From Pirellula staleyi DSM 6068 (GTDB lineage Bacteria > Planctomycetota > Planctomycetia > Pirellulales > Pirellulaceae), in contig CAMDKL010000053.1 of the NCBI GenBank assembly GCA_945900945.1, positions 1 through 35,685 of the forward strand: a stretch of 35,685 nucleotides of DNA, given 5' to 3'. The position numbers and the translations under genes were made by a program. Below, in pieces: positions 16,291 through 23,680 of this stretch (its first letter is position 1; each line of letters begins with the position of its first letter). Below the pieces are notes generated by a model. The model did no database searches, was not told where the DNA came from, and saw nothing but the letters and a program-made list of their open reading frames with translations.

Positions 16291-17625
16291 ATGCAAGACA
16301 AGCATCGCCGCGATTTCATTAAGACTAGCACTATCGTTGCTGCGACGGGAGCAATGGTCGCTCAGTTCGGTCGAGTAACCAAAGCGGCAGCCAGCGAGAG
16401 AGTGCGAGTGGGCATCGTCGGGGCTGGAGGCCGAGCTATGTCGTTGATCGAATCGTTTTCCGCAAACAATTCGGTCGAGGTAGTAGCTATCGCCGACTTG
16501 GATTCCAATCGATTGCCGAAGGGGCTAGAGGCGGCCGCAAAGAAGCAGGATAAAATACCGCGTGGCGAGAGCGACTTTCGAAGGTTGATCGATGACAAGT
16601 CGATCGATGCCCTCGTCGTCGGCACGCCCGATCACTGGCATGCGATACCGACGATATTGGCTTGCCAAGCCGGGAAGGACGTGTACGTTGAAAAACCGGA
16701 CAGTCACGATATCGTTGAAGGAATGCGTATGGTGGCAGCGATGCGCAAGCACCAGCGGATCGTTCAAATGGGTTCACAACACCGTTCGACGCAGCGGCTC
16801 CAATCTGCGATTGAATTTGCAAAATCAGGAGCTCTTGGACGGGTCGTCGTGGCTAAAGCATGGGAAAGTTCCAAACAAGGCCCGATCGGATTTCCCGCCG
16901 ACTCGACTCCACCCGCTGGCGTCGATTACGAAATGTGGATGGGACCAGCGCCCAAGCGGCCCTTTAACGTCAACCGCTTTCACGGTCGATGGCGCTGGCT
17001 GTACGATTATGGAACTGGGGATTTAGGAAATGACGGCGTCCATCGACTCGACATGGCCATGGCAGTATTTAGCGCCGCCAGTGTGGCGCAGGGGGACGGA
17101 CCGATTGGATTACCATCGACCATTTTCGCCAATGGAGGCAAATGGTATTTCGACGATTCACAAGAGTTTCCCGACACGATGCAAGTCAATTATGAATACG
17201 GTACAGGCAAGAAAACAAAGTTGCTAACTTACGAGATGCGAGTGTGGACACCGTACAATTACTTAGGCGAAAGCGAGGGTTCCGCAATCTTTGGCGACAA
17301 GGGCTATATGGTCGTTGGAAATGATCGTTGGATGGCTTACGGCAAAGGGGGGCAGGTACTTGCAAAAGGAGAGGGAGGCAGCCATGAGGCACCGCACGTC
17401 CAAAACTTTATCGAGTGCATCAAGTCGCGTGAGAAACCATACTGCGATCTAGAAACGGTCGGGCATCCCGCGTCGGTACTTTGTCACGCTGGCAATATCG
17501 CCGCGCGAGTTGGTCGCAAGCTAATCCTAGAGCCCTCCACCGAGACCTTTGTCGGCGATGCCGAGGCGAACGCCCTCCGGGGACGGCTCGAGTATCGCAA
17601 ACCTTGGATCTTGCCGGAAGTGTGA
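16291..17625 (+). CDS. Gfo/Idh/MocA family oxidoreductase, Tat-exported
   Basis: 444 aa. The leader HRRDFIKTSTIVAATGAMVA is a twin-arginine signal, so the folded, cofactor-loaded enzyme would be exported. The Rossmann domain starts VRVGIVGAGGRA (39-49). GTPDHWHA is at 111-118 and the conserved lysine is in VEKPDSHD (EKP 134-136). The C-terminal alpha/beta domain includes GTGDLGNDGVHRLDMA, and the region near the end has PHVQNFIECIKSREKP. This is an NAD(P)-dependent sugar oxidoreductase family; the substrate cannot be read from sequence. Export of such enzymes is common in planctomycetes. Confidence 0.93.
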   Translation: MQDKHRRDFIKTSTIVAATGAMVAQFGRVTKAAASERVRVGIVGAGGRAMSLIESFSANNSVEVVAIADLDSNRLPKGLEAAAKKQDKIPRGESDFRRLIDDKSIDALVVGTPDHWHAIPTILACQAGKDVYVEKPDSHDIVEGMRMVAAMRKHQRIVQMGSQHRSTQRLQSAIEFAKSGALGRVVVAKAWESSKQGPIGFPADSTPPAGVDYEMWMGPAPKRPFNVNRFHGRWRWLYDYGTGDLGNDGVHRLDMAMAVFSAASVAQGDGPIGLPSTIFANGGKWYFDDSQEFPDTMQVNYEYGTGKKTKLLTYEMRVWTPYNYLGESEGSAIFGDKGYMVVGNDRWMAYGKGGQVLAKGEGGSHEAPHVQNFIECIKSREKPYCDLETVGHPASVLCHAGNIAARVGRKLILEPSTETFVGDAEANALRGRLEYRKPWILPEV

Positions 17626-17993
17626 TGTGGCAGTGTCGCGGAGCAACGTCGGCTATGCGGTTATTGGTTGTCAGCTGCGACTGGCGGGAATAGGACATAC
17701 TGGTTAGCAGAAGTTGGACAGCACATGACCGTGGAAATTGGAATCTGGTGGCGAGCGATGACTGGTTGAAGAAGACTATCAACCGATTGCGCACTGGTCA
17801 CAATGGCAGGGCATAAATGCGATGATGCACGACCCTAGTGCGTTATCGACTTGGCCACAGTGATATGGAATAAAGTAAGCAACGTCAACGTGTCTGACAA
17901 CGCAACAACCCTCATCCCGCCTTCGGCACCCTTCTCCCAAGCTTGAGAGAAGGGCTTCGGATGAAAAGATTTCTTGTGTTGATTGGTACATAG
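17626..17993. other. Intergenic stretch with a 26-bp near-palindrome
   Basis: No gene seen. At 17929-17954 CCCTTCTCCCAAGCTTGAGA GAAGGG is a near-perfect palindrome (8-bp outer arms, central CAAGCTTG). It follows CCCTCATCCCGCCTTCGGCA, the form of a widespread bacterial intergenic repeat. It lies between the convergent oxidoreductase gene and the cassette array, where it could serve as a bidirectional terminator. Confidence 0.55.
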
Positions 17994-18084
17994 GCCGAAC
18001 GTCTGCGATCACCGATGTAGCGGCAAAAACTGTCTCCATCCGGAAACGGCTGATCCGCGACTTTGGTGCACCGCTTGGTTCGTG
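17994..18084 (-). other. attC-like recombination site, distal (site A)
   Basis: 91 bp. On the minus strand it runs from R'' CACGAAC (18078-18084) to R' GTTCGGC (17994-18000). The arms AAGCGGTGCACCAAAGT-CGCGG and CCGCTACATCGGTGATCGC pair imperfectly, as in attC hairpins. The R'' is the exact reverse complement of the GTTCGTG at the end of site B, the relation expected for the two ends of one cassette. It has the same length as sites B and C. Confidence 0.82.
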
Positions 18085-18108
18085 TTTACGTTTCAACAGA
18101 ATGAGAAA

Positions 18109-18537
18109 TCACGTAGTTCCTTGCATTCCATTGAAGCTTAACCTGCAGGTGCTGATCCAATTCTCCGGACAAACAGCAATCGCTGTGATGCCATTTTTCG
18201 ACTTGAAAGTTTTAAGGTCGCCAAATCCCTCTATTCCCATTGGTACAGCACCAACGTGATCAGTGAACCAAATAATTGGAAAGGGCGAGAAGTCGACGTA
18301 TGGCAAGGCAATCGGATTGTCAAAAAGACCATGGAAGCCAGCATCATCAGCCGTCACATGAATCTCGATCCCTACAATAGAATCGCTTGGGTTTCGGTAG
18401 TAGTCGTAAAAGACTGGATCACCATCGACCGTAGTTTCGATGAATATTCTTCCATTCTCGACTAATTCTCCCGTCGGTTCCTTGTCTAGGACTTTTATAA
18501 TCAGAGAATCTTCGATTACCAAAAGGATCCACTTCAT
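18109..18537 (-). CDS. Unknown small acidic protein, second gene of cassette 2
   Basis: 142 aa with no signal peptide despite the hydrophobic opening MKWILLVIEDSLIIKVL, which reads as a beta strand. The composition is acidic and beta-rich (e.g. GRIFIETTVDGDPVFYDYY, GIEIHVTADDAGFHGLF). I recognise no family. The ATG lies 2 bp after the stop of the 296-aa gene, with a GGGGG stretch upstream inside that gene, so translation is probably coupled. The stop is 24 bp before attC site A. A cytosolic acidic protein coupled to a secreted partner recalls effector-immunity or chaperone pairs; this is a hypothesis from layout only. Confidence 0.7.
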   Translation of the reverse strand: MKWILLVIEDSLIIKVLDKEPTGELVENGRIFIETTVDGDPVFYDYYRNPSDSIVGIEIHVTADDAGFHGLFDNPIALPYVDFSPFPIIWFTDHVGAVPMGIEGFGDLKTFKSKNGITAIAVCPENWISTCRLSFNGMQGTT

Positions 18538-18539
18538 TG

Positions 18540-19430
18540 TTAGTGCCCCCAGTTTTGCAATTGCTGTTGAATCTGCTGAATGCGGGCAGTTTGTGTGGCT
18601 ACACCCGAACCCGTGTAATTCATCTGTTGATATCGAATCAACGTGTTCTGTGCCGGGAGCAGGTACCAGGTGAGGGCGGCAACATTCGTGGGATTATTTA
18701 CGAGGGTTTGTCCAGTGAAGAATCCCCTGGCTATGGCGTTCTGCGATATGCCAATTCCGGTTACGATTACGCCACCGCCACCTCCAGCAGCGGCACCTCC
18801 AGCAGCGGCACCACCGCCGAGTGTGCCAACACCCAAAACGATTTCTCCGCCAGCAACAATAATCACTGCGGTACCAACTGTTCCTACGACTAGGGTTGTG
18901 TCAGAAGCTGATGCAAGTGCTTCGGTGCCTCCGAGAGGAGCCACAACGTTTATTGCAACCCATTCTCCAAGTGCTTCTTGCCATCCAAATCCGAAACGAC
19001 CTATCGACCATGCAGAATTGTCTGCTGCCCATTGTTGCACAGTAATTGCCTCGTCTGGCGCGCCTAGGTCCTCCACTGGAATCGCGACAAAAGTTACGGA
19101 GAAGTCGCCATCCCGATGTTTCATGATAGGTTTTGCAAGTGCATACGAACTCTCCCCTCGAACAATCGAACAACCTTCGGCATCCAACCTAAGTTGCGAT
19201 GCATTTGCCATATCACCATCGATTACGACTAGAAAACTGGTTTCCTGGTTTGAGCTACCGACAAAAGTTACACCATCCGATTGCGGTGATATGGCGTAAT
19301 TCGAACTAGCCGAGTTCGGTGACAGTGAAATGACAGTCAATTCTTGGGCAACCGCAACTGTTCTGGCAAACAACAATGCTGATACCAACAAAGCTGGTGT
19401 ACAAAGCCATGAACGAAATCGAGTCATCAT
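18540..19430 (-). CDS. Unknown secreted Gly/Ala-rich protein, first gene of cassette 2
   Basis: 296 aa. AGGAGGAAGAA precedes ATG-ATG (19430), a strong ribosome site. The signal peptide (RSWLCTPALLVSALLFARTVAVAQ) ends near residue 29. Residues 30-170 are a beta-rich region without known motifs. Around 175-230 is a long Val/Gly/Ala hydrophobic stretch (TLVVGTVGTAVIIVAGG..., then GGGAAAGGAAAGGGGGVIV), resembling membrane-inserting or linker segments. The last 65 or so residues are polar and Gln-rich (ARIQQIQQQLQNWGH). I know no family for it. It starts the cassette and is paired with the 142-aa gene. It could be a secreted effector, a surface protein or a membrane-active peptide precursor; none is shown. 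Confidence 0.75.
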   Translation of the reverse strand: MMTRFRSWLCTPALLVSALLFARTVAVAQELTVISLSPNSASSNYAISPQSDGVTFVGSSNQETSFLVVIDGDMANASQLRLDAEGCSIVRGESSYALAKPIMKHRDGDFSVTFVAIPVEDLGAPDEAITVQQWAADNSAWSIGRFGFGWQEALGEWVAINVVAPLGGTEALASASDTTLVVGTVGTAVIIVAGGEIVLGVGTLGGGAAAGGAAAGGGGGVIVTGIGISQNAIARGFFTGQTLVNNPTNVAALTWYLLPAQNTLIRYQQMNYTGSGVATQTARIQQIQQQLQNWGH

Positions 19431-19480
19431 TTCTTCCTCCTATGTGTTGTGCAGTCGGAGAAATACGCATTTCTTCACTG

Positions 19481-19571
19481 CACGAACGGCCAAGGTAACC
19501 CGACGGCGGCCAAATACCTTTGATTTTAGAATCCGCCCGATCCGCCGCTCGGGTTGACCGCCTTGTTCGGC
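19481..19571 (-). other. attC-like recombination site, middle (site B)
   Basis: 91 bp. On the minus strand it runs from R'' GCCGAAC (19565-19571) to R' GTTCGTG (19481-19487). The inner arms are very clear: CAACCCGAGCGGCGG against CCGCCGTCGGGTTACC, with one extra base on one side as attC sites show. It overlaps the 3' end of the alginate-lyase-type gene, which stops inside it at 19526. Its R'' is the exact reverse complement of the R' of site C. Confidence 0.88.
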
Positions 19572-20752
19572 ACTTCCGGAAGTCCACTGTGCGTCAGCAT
19601 GTCGAAGACCAAGTTACATACGGCCCTCGGAGCCTTCGCCCGAATCTGCTCCTCAATCAACTTCTCGGTGTTTGGAAGCGAGATTCCCTTGCGATTATGA
19701 TAATGGTTGTATCCGACCTCCCACGCATCGTAGCGATCCGCTGTTGGTGTATCATCGTTACTGACTCCGTGCATCGAGCCCGAAAAGAGTTGGTCCGCCA
19801 TAAGCTCCATTGCTGCCGTGTATCGCTCTTGATTCTCGCCATACACGTCGATGCCCTGGTGCCAAGCAATTTCGGCGGCATGGAGCGCCGAACCAAGTCC
19901 AAACTGCGAGTGGTGACCGTTGTCGCGGCAAGTTTCCTGCGTCAGTCCGTCGACCCACCGTTTCGGATTCGACCAAAATGCCTGCGGATCGTCCCAGTCA
20001 CCCGCAATTGGCGCAGGACGTGGGCCGTCGGATCGTAGGTAGAAGTATGCACGATTTCGGATCTTCAAACGATCGAGCGCCATGCGGAATTCGTCCTTAT
20101 CTTCGTTAAAGACTGCAATTGCCATCAATGCGTTGATTTGTGTCAAATCAACATTCCCGTTCCAGGTGCTTGCGGTTCTTAACTGTGGATAAAACGCCCT
20201 CCTGACCATGGTTTGAAAGCTCTCGACGTTGCGAGCCGACCAATCAGGATGCCCCCGCATAATCTCCGCTGCAGAGGCAAAGACCGATCCAATCCAACCA
20301 GCTTGCAATCGATCCTGATCAGAACCTGCGGTAAAGCCTTGAAGATCTGACCATGAGTTAAGGATCGAGATGGAGCGCCGGGCGTAAACATCGTCATCCG
20401 TGAAGTACCACAGCAGCGACTGGGCATAAGCCGCAATCGCGTCGTCTCGGGAGACATCAGCGTCCTTGTCAACCGAGTTGATGGTTCGCAGGCCATGTGC
20501 GCATCGGGTGGCATAGCCCGAGGCCCGCAATTGATCGAACTCGGTTTTCCACGGTTGTGCTCCTGCTTTGATCCGACCTTTGACGAAGTCGAGTTCCGCT
20601 GCTGAATTGAGTCCGCCCGGGTGGATGAAGTCCATTGCGGAAGCCATGGTTGTCCATGTTCCGAGAATCAACAGCACCGCTGTCTTCAACATATTGTGTC
20701 TCAAGTGGTCGATGTCTCAGGAAACGTCGTGTGCCACGTGTTTCGTGCCGAA
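19487..20752 (-). mobile_element. Integron gene cassette 1 (alginate lyase family gene)
   Basis: Bounded by the crossover points of site C (5') and site B (3'), 1266 bp. It is almost entirely filled by one gene, with a 60-bp leader. The 5' end GTTCGGC and the R'' GCCGAAC are exact reverse complements, the signature of a cassette that circularised through its own attC. Confidence 0.82.
19526..20692 (-). CDS. Alginate lyase family protein (PL5-like fold), cassette-borne
   Basis: 388 aa from the ATG at 20692; a TTG at 20704 would add four residues. The signal peptide is MLKTAVLLILGTWTTMASA. The start of the mature protein, DFIHPGGLNSAAELDFVKGRIKAG, the central NGNVDLTQINALMAIAVFNED, and ETCRDNGHHSQFGLGSALHAAEIAWHQGID with its His-rich centre are characteristic of the 'alginate_lyase' (alpha/alpha toroid) family. 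The best-known members cleave uronic-acid polymers such as alginate by beta-elimination, but this branch is not proven to act on alginate. The last 14 residues (PNKAVNPSGGSGGF) are encoded by attC site B. Exported, probably for polysaccharide degradation. Confidence 0.88.
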   Translation of the reverse strand: MLKTAVLLILGTWTTMASAMDFIHPGGLNSAAELDFVKGRIKAGAQPWKTEFDQLRASGYATRCAHGLRTINSVDKDADVSRDDAIAAYAQSLLWYFTDDDVYARRSISILNSWSDLQGFTAGSDQDRLQAGWIGSVFASAAEIMRGHPDWSARNVESFQTMVRRAFYPQLRTASTWNGNVDLTQINALMAIAVFNEDKDEFRMALDRLKIRNRAYFYLRSDGPRPAPIAGDWDDPQAFWSNPKRWVDGLTQETCRDNGHHSQFGLGSALHAAEIAWHQGIDVYGENQERYTAAMELMADQLFSGSMHGVSNDDTPTADRYDAWEVGYNHYHNRKGISLPNTEKLIEEQIRAKAPRAVCNLVFDMLTHSGLPEVPNKAVNPSGGSGGF

Positions 20753-20837
20753 CGTCCGCGTTGACCGAGCCGCAGCAAGTAAAGTTACCATATCAAACCG
20801 CCCGATCCGCGGCTTCGTGTCCAACGCTTGGTTATGC
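20747..20837 (-). other. attC-like recombination site, proximal (site C)
   Basis: 91 bp. On the minus strand it runs from R'' GCATAAC (20831-20837) to R' GTTCGGC (20747-20753). The arms GCGTTGGACACGAAGCCGC and GCGGCTCGGTCAACGC pair with extra bases on one side. The central GGATCGGGCGG is shared with site B. It implies a former third cassette above 20837 whose 5' end (GTTATGC) I cannot find; transposase debris lies there instead. Confidence 0.82.
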
Positions 20838-21132
20838 AATAAGTTTGGGGTTTAGTCGTTCCAATTCGGCTAACTCGTTACAGTCACACCATTTCGCAGC
20901 ATGAAAAACTTCGAGCTGTATCAGGGTGAAAAGTGGCGATAGAGTCTGATCGATGGAGCGGAGATTTTTATTAGCAAGGTAACGAAGATTGGGCGTCGAT
21001 CACGAGTCGGGCCGGAGCTAGTTTGCTAGCGAAATCATTGTGATCAATTTGATCGAGTTGACTATTCTTAAATGTCCAGCTTGAATCTCCAATAGAGTGA
21101 GTACTTAAGTTCATTCCAAAGGAGTCTCAAGC
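20838..21132. other. Intergenic stretch between the cassette array and transposase relics
   Basis: 295 bp without a recognisable gene. By the attC logic it should contain the 3' part of a third cassette, but no coding remnant or second attC is visible. Confidence 0.4.
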
Positions 21133-21690
21133 ATGGACAGCACTCAGTCTACCACTGGCGACCTTTCGTCGAAACAACATCTCTGGCCACGCGACCAGAT
21201 TTCCCAACTTGTTGAGCATTTGCGATTCGATCAAAGCAGCGGAGCTTCGTTGAATCAAAGTGCATCGGAGACCGTTGTGCCTCGGACCACGGCTCAGATT
21301 TGGATGCGAAACCGAGCTCGCCTCGAAAAAGAAAGCGGCATGAATCCAACTGTCGTTGAGTTTTTTCGAATCGCCCCTCGGGCTCGAGTTCCTACATAAA
21401 CTTTTATGTTCGTTGCATTTTGTAGTTGGTCAAGCCAACGATGGCGGTATTCGCAATATCTGCTGGCTTCTTGAACTGTGCCAGCTAGACCGATTTATTG
21501 CCGTATCCTATGGGGCTCAACAGAAGATTGCCGCCTCTATTGAAAGGAGCATCGAGCAGTTCGGCCAAGAAGAACAGGCTCGGTTGGCTGTTCAAATGCC
21601 CCGTCGCGAAATTACGCTCTGTCAGGACGAGACCTTTCATCCTCAGATCTGTTTGGTTGCGATAGAACCCGTGTCGCATCAAACGGGGAC
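21133..21690 (+). pseudogene. Planctomycete-type transposase, frameshifted and 3'-truncated
   Basis: Frame one (from 21133) reads WPRDQISQLVEHLRFDQSSG...RNRARLEKESGMNPTVVEFF and then goes off-frame. From about 21358 the continuation is in the next frame: FFESPLGLEFLHKLLCSLHF, GQANDGGIRNICWLLELCQ, LCQDETFHPQICLVAIEPVS. The switch falls on a TTTTTT run, so a one-base slip explains it. Homology to the transposase-like family I recall from Rhodopirellula relatives ends at about 21675, well short of full length. The N-terminal part carries a helix-turn-helix-like region. Non-functional. Confidence 0.7.
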
Positions 21691-21962
21691 ACTCCACTTT
21701 GTTTTAGCCCGTTTGTTCCGATTTTTAATTGTGCGATAAGGTGAAAGTGGTTGGAGAGAATCGCGAAGGATAGGAGGTCGATCCCGAAGTTTGCGGCCAA
21801 GTGTTTGAGTTGATCTTCGATCCAGATTTTCCGGTGATCGTAGTTTTTCCCAGTAACTGGATCGTTTCCCAGGAGGAAGCACCGGCGTACGACCCTTCCG
21901 ATCACATGGAGAATTGCGACTTCATTTGGATTGAATACTTCGGCACGCGCGAGTCGAGCCAT
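21690..21962 (-). pseudogene. REP-associated Y1 (HUH) transposase, N-terminal fragment
   Basis: From ATG 21962: MARLARAEVFNPNEVAILHV, then RCFLLGNDPVTGKNYDHRKIW, FGIDLLSFAILSNHFHLIAQ. The HFHL is the metal-binding HUH motif of the IS200/TnpA-REP family. The similarity fades right after HFHL and the catalytic tyrosine region is absent. The frame continues to 21612 through foreign sequence. Confidence 0.72.
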
Positions 21963-22059
21963 GGCAAAAACCTCCGTGAAAGAATGAACAAAAACAGCAC
22001 TTGATTCCGAAATTGAATCAGAACGGAAAGTGAAAATCAACTACCCACCCAAAAATATG

Positions 22060-22200
22060 GTGTGTCCCCTTACGTTTCTCTGGTTGGCTCAACCACCGGA
22101 ACAACGATCCCCAGTGCCAGTCTTTCGCTCGAGCGACCAAGTTGGCACGGACTGCGTTTCGCTCCTCATACCGTGCAACGAAAAAAAGTGGTCATCGTCC
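22060..22200 (-). pseudogene. REP-associated Y1 transposase, C-terminal fragment of another copy
   Basis: The minus strand reads VARYEERNAVRANLVARAKD then WHWGSLFRWLSQPE, the conserved C-terminal 'RY-ERN-LRANLV-RAEDWRWGS' region of the same transposase family. An upstream DDDHFF in another frame, across a run of seven T, shows a further frameshift. It lies upstream of the N-terminal fragment on the same strand, so the two cannot be one intact gene: they are head-to-tail pieces of two copies or a rearrangement. Confidence 0.68.
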
Positions 22201-22216
22201 CGGCATTTGGTCCGAA

Positions 22217-23311
22217 TCAGCTATGTATAGCCGGTTGCTGCTGGGTTGCACAGTGAAACGCTCCTAAGCCCCAAATAAAGTCGGATGCGTCAATGCATAC
22301 TACGCGACGCTCTGGCATTAGGTCTTGCATAATACCCGCAGCCAAATCGTCCGTTTCGCGAAAGCCGAACGTCGGCATGATGACGATCTCATTGGCAATG
22401 TAAAAATTGCAGTAGCTCTCTGGCACCCGCTTGCCTTGGATCAAGCGAGGCGGTGGTGTCATCAGTGGAATAATGTCGAGTGGCCGACCCATAGCGTCCG
22501 TCATTTCGATGAGGTGTTCCCGTTGCAGGTTTAATTTGGCTGCGTTGCTGTCGTTGTTGGAATAGGAAACGGCAGCAACGACCAGACCTGGTCGAATAAA
22601 CCTTGCCAATTGATCGATGTGACTATCGGTGTCGTCACCTGCCAATGCTCCGCCATCGACCCATAGTACTTTTCGAATTCCAAGCATCCGTTTCAACTCG
22701 GCTTCGATCCGTTCGCGAGTCCAATGGAAATTGCGAGTGGAGGCAAGCAAGCAACTGCTCGTGGTCATTAATGTTCCCTGGCCATCGGTCTCCATGCCGC
22801 CCCCTTCACCAACCAAACTCGAACCAAACGACACTAATTCAAGTTCTCCGTCTTTACGCAACTTGCCTTCGCAGCTTAGCATCTCACAGATCTTTGCCGA
22901 CGCGGTTGCGTCTTTTTCGTGCGGGTATTTACCTCCCCATGCGTTGAACCGCCATCGAGTTGCCCCTAGCTTTTTCCGATCGTCACTTAACAAAAAAGTT
23001 GGACCAAAATCGCGAATCCAGCAATCGTTGGTATCCGTTTCATGGATCGTTACATTCGTTGCTCCACTTAGAAAGTGTCGAGCCTGCAGTGTCGCATCAG
23101 GAGTCCCACCGAGTACATGAACTTTCTCAACCTCTGCCAGGGTGCGGACCATTTTTTCCGTCACGTTGGGGATATTATCGAATTTGCCTAGCCACGTTTT
23201 TGCATTGTGAGGCCAAGCAATCCAGGTCGCTTCGTGTTTTTCCCATTCTGCTACCCAACCGTAACTAGCATCCACCGCCGATCCAGTAGTCGCTCCCTTT
23301 TTTTCCAACAT
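22217..23311 (-). CDS. aguA: Agmatine deiminase (peptidyl-arginine deiminase family)
   Basis: 364 aa. Guanidino-group-modifying fold with the expected motifs: WIAWPHN near the start, DCWIRDFGPTFLL (acidic and Arg contacts, 96-108), EGGGMETDG at 169-177, the catalytic histidine in DDTDSHIDQLARF (His231), and the catalytic cysteine in GLGAFHCATQQQP (Cys354). The enzyme converts agmatine to N-carbamoylputrescine and ammonia, for putrescine synthesis or agmatine catabolism. No N-carbamoylputrescine amidase gene adjoins it. It stands alone, and its C-terminus ends close to the transposase debris but is intact. Confidence 0.94.
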   Translation of the reverse strand: MLEKKGATTGSAVDASYGWVAEWEKHEATWIAWPHNAKTWLGKFDNIPNVTEKMVRTLAEVEKVHVLGGTPDATLQARHFLSGATNVTIHETDTNDCWIRDFGPTFLLSDDRKKLGATRWRFNAWGGKYPHEKDATASAKICEMLSCEGKLRKDGELELVSFGSSLVGEGGGMETDGQGTLMTTSSCLLASTRNFHWTRERIEAELKRMLGIRKVLWVDGGALAGDDTDSHIDQLARFIRPGLVVAAVSYSNNDSNAAKLNLQREHLIEMTDAMGRPLDIIPLMTPPPRLIQGKRVPESYCNFYIANEIVIMPTFGFRETDDLAAGIMQDLMPERRVVCIDASDFIWGLGAFHCATQQQPAIHS

Positions 23312-23680
23312 AGGTCAATCGATGGTATTGTTAAGTGCTATGAAATTCACGGCCTTCGGCCACGAACGGTTAAGTCTTAATCCTATTCATACTAGTAATC
23401 CTAGTCGATTGCTTATGCGACGTGCGGAAGTCGGCGGTACGATTCACACAGGATCATAATCTTTCTTTACGGCTAGGTCCGTTCTGAAATCTGCGGTCAT
23501 CTGCGTTCATCTGCGGTCAACTATCGAAGTTCATTTTCATCGGCAGATTACACAGATTATCGCAGAGTGAGAGCAATGCCACCCGCTCTTGGTTTTAAGT
23601 GTTCAGTAGGCTGGCGCTATGGTCGTTTTCCTTCGCTTCCGAATGATGTGTGAGGCCCAATTCTACATAAAGCTGTGGTG
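23312..23680. other. Intergenic stretch with a 10-bp triple repeat
   Basis: 369 bp without a gene. It includes the tandem repeat at 23489-23518 and, just after, CAGATTACACAGATTATCGC, which carries inverted pieces of the same word. Confidence 0.5.
23489..23518. repeat. Three tandem copies of ATCTGCGKTC
   Basis: ATCTGCGGTC, ATCTGCGTTC and ATCTGCGGTC follow one another without spacers. I know this word as a common low-complexity intergenic repeat in planctomycetes and relatives. No function is evident. Confidence 0.75.

Larger units (their letters stand above)
18000..19486 (-). mobile_element. Integron gene cassette 2 (two unknown genes)
   Basis: Bounded by the predicted G/TT crossover points of site B (5' end) and site A (3' end), 1487 bp. 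It holds the 296-aa secreted protein gene after a 56-bp leader, the 142-aa gene immediately after it, and then site A within 25 bp. The tight packing and the matched terminal 7-mers (GTTCGTG / CACGAAC) define it as one cassette. Confidence 0.78.

Noticed and set aside
18643-19299. Plus-strand frame of 218 codons rich in Pro/Ala
   Set aside because: It mirrors the Gly/Ala-rich coding of the minus-strand secreted protein, which has a strong ribosome site and signal peptide; the plus frame has neither.
23489-23518. Short direct repeats as a possible CRISPR
   Set aside because: The units are 10 bp with no spacers; this is a simple tandem repeat.
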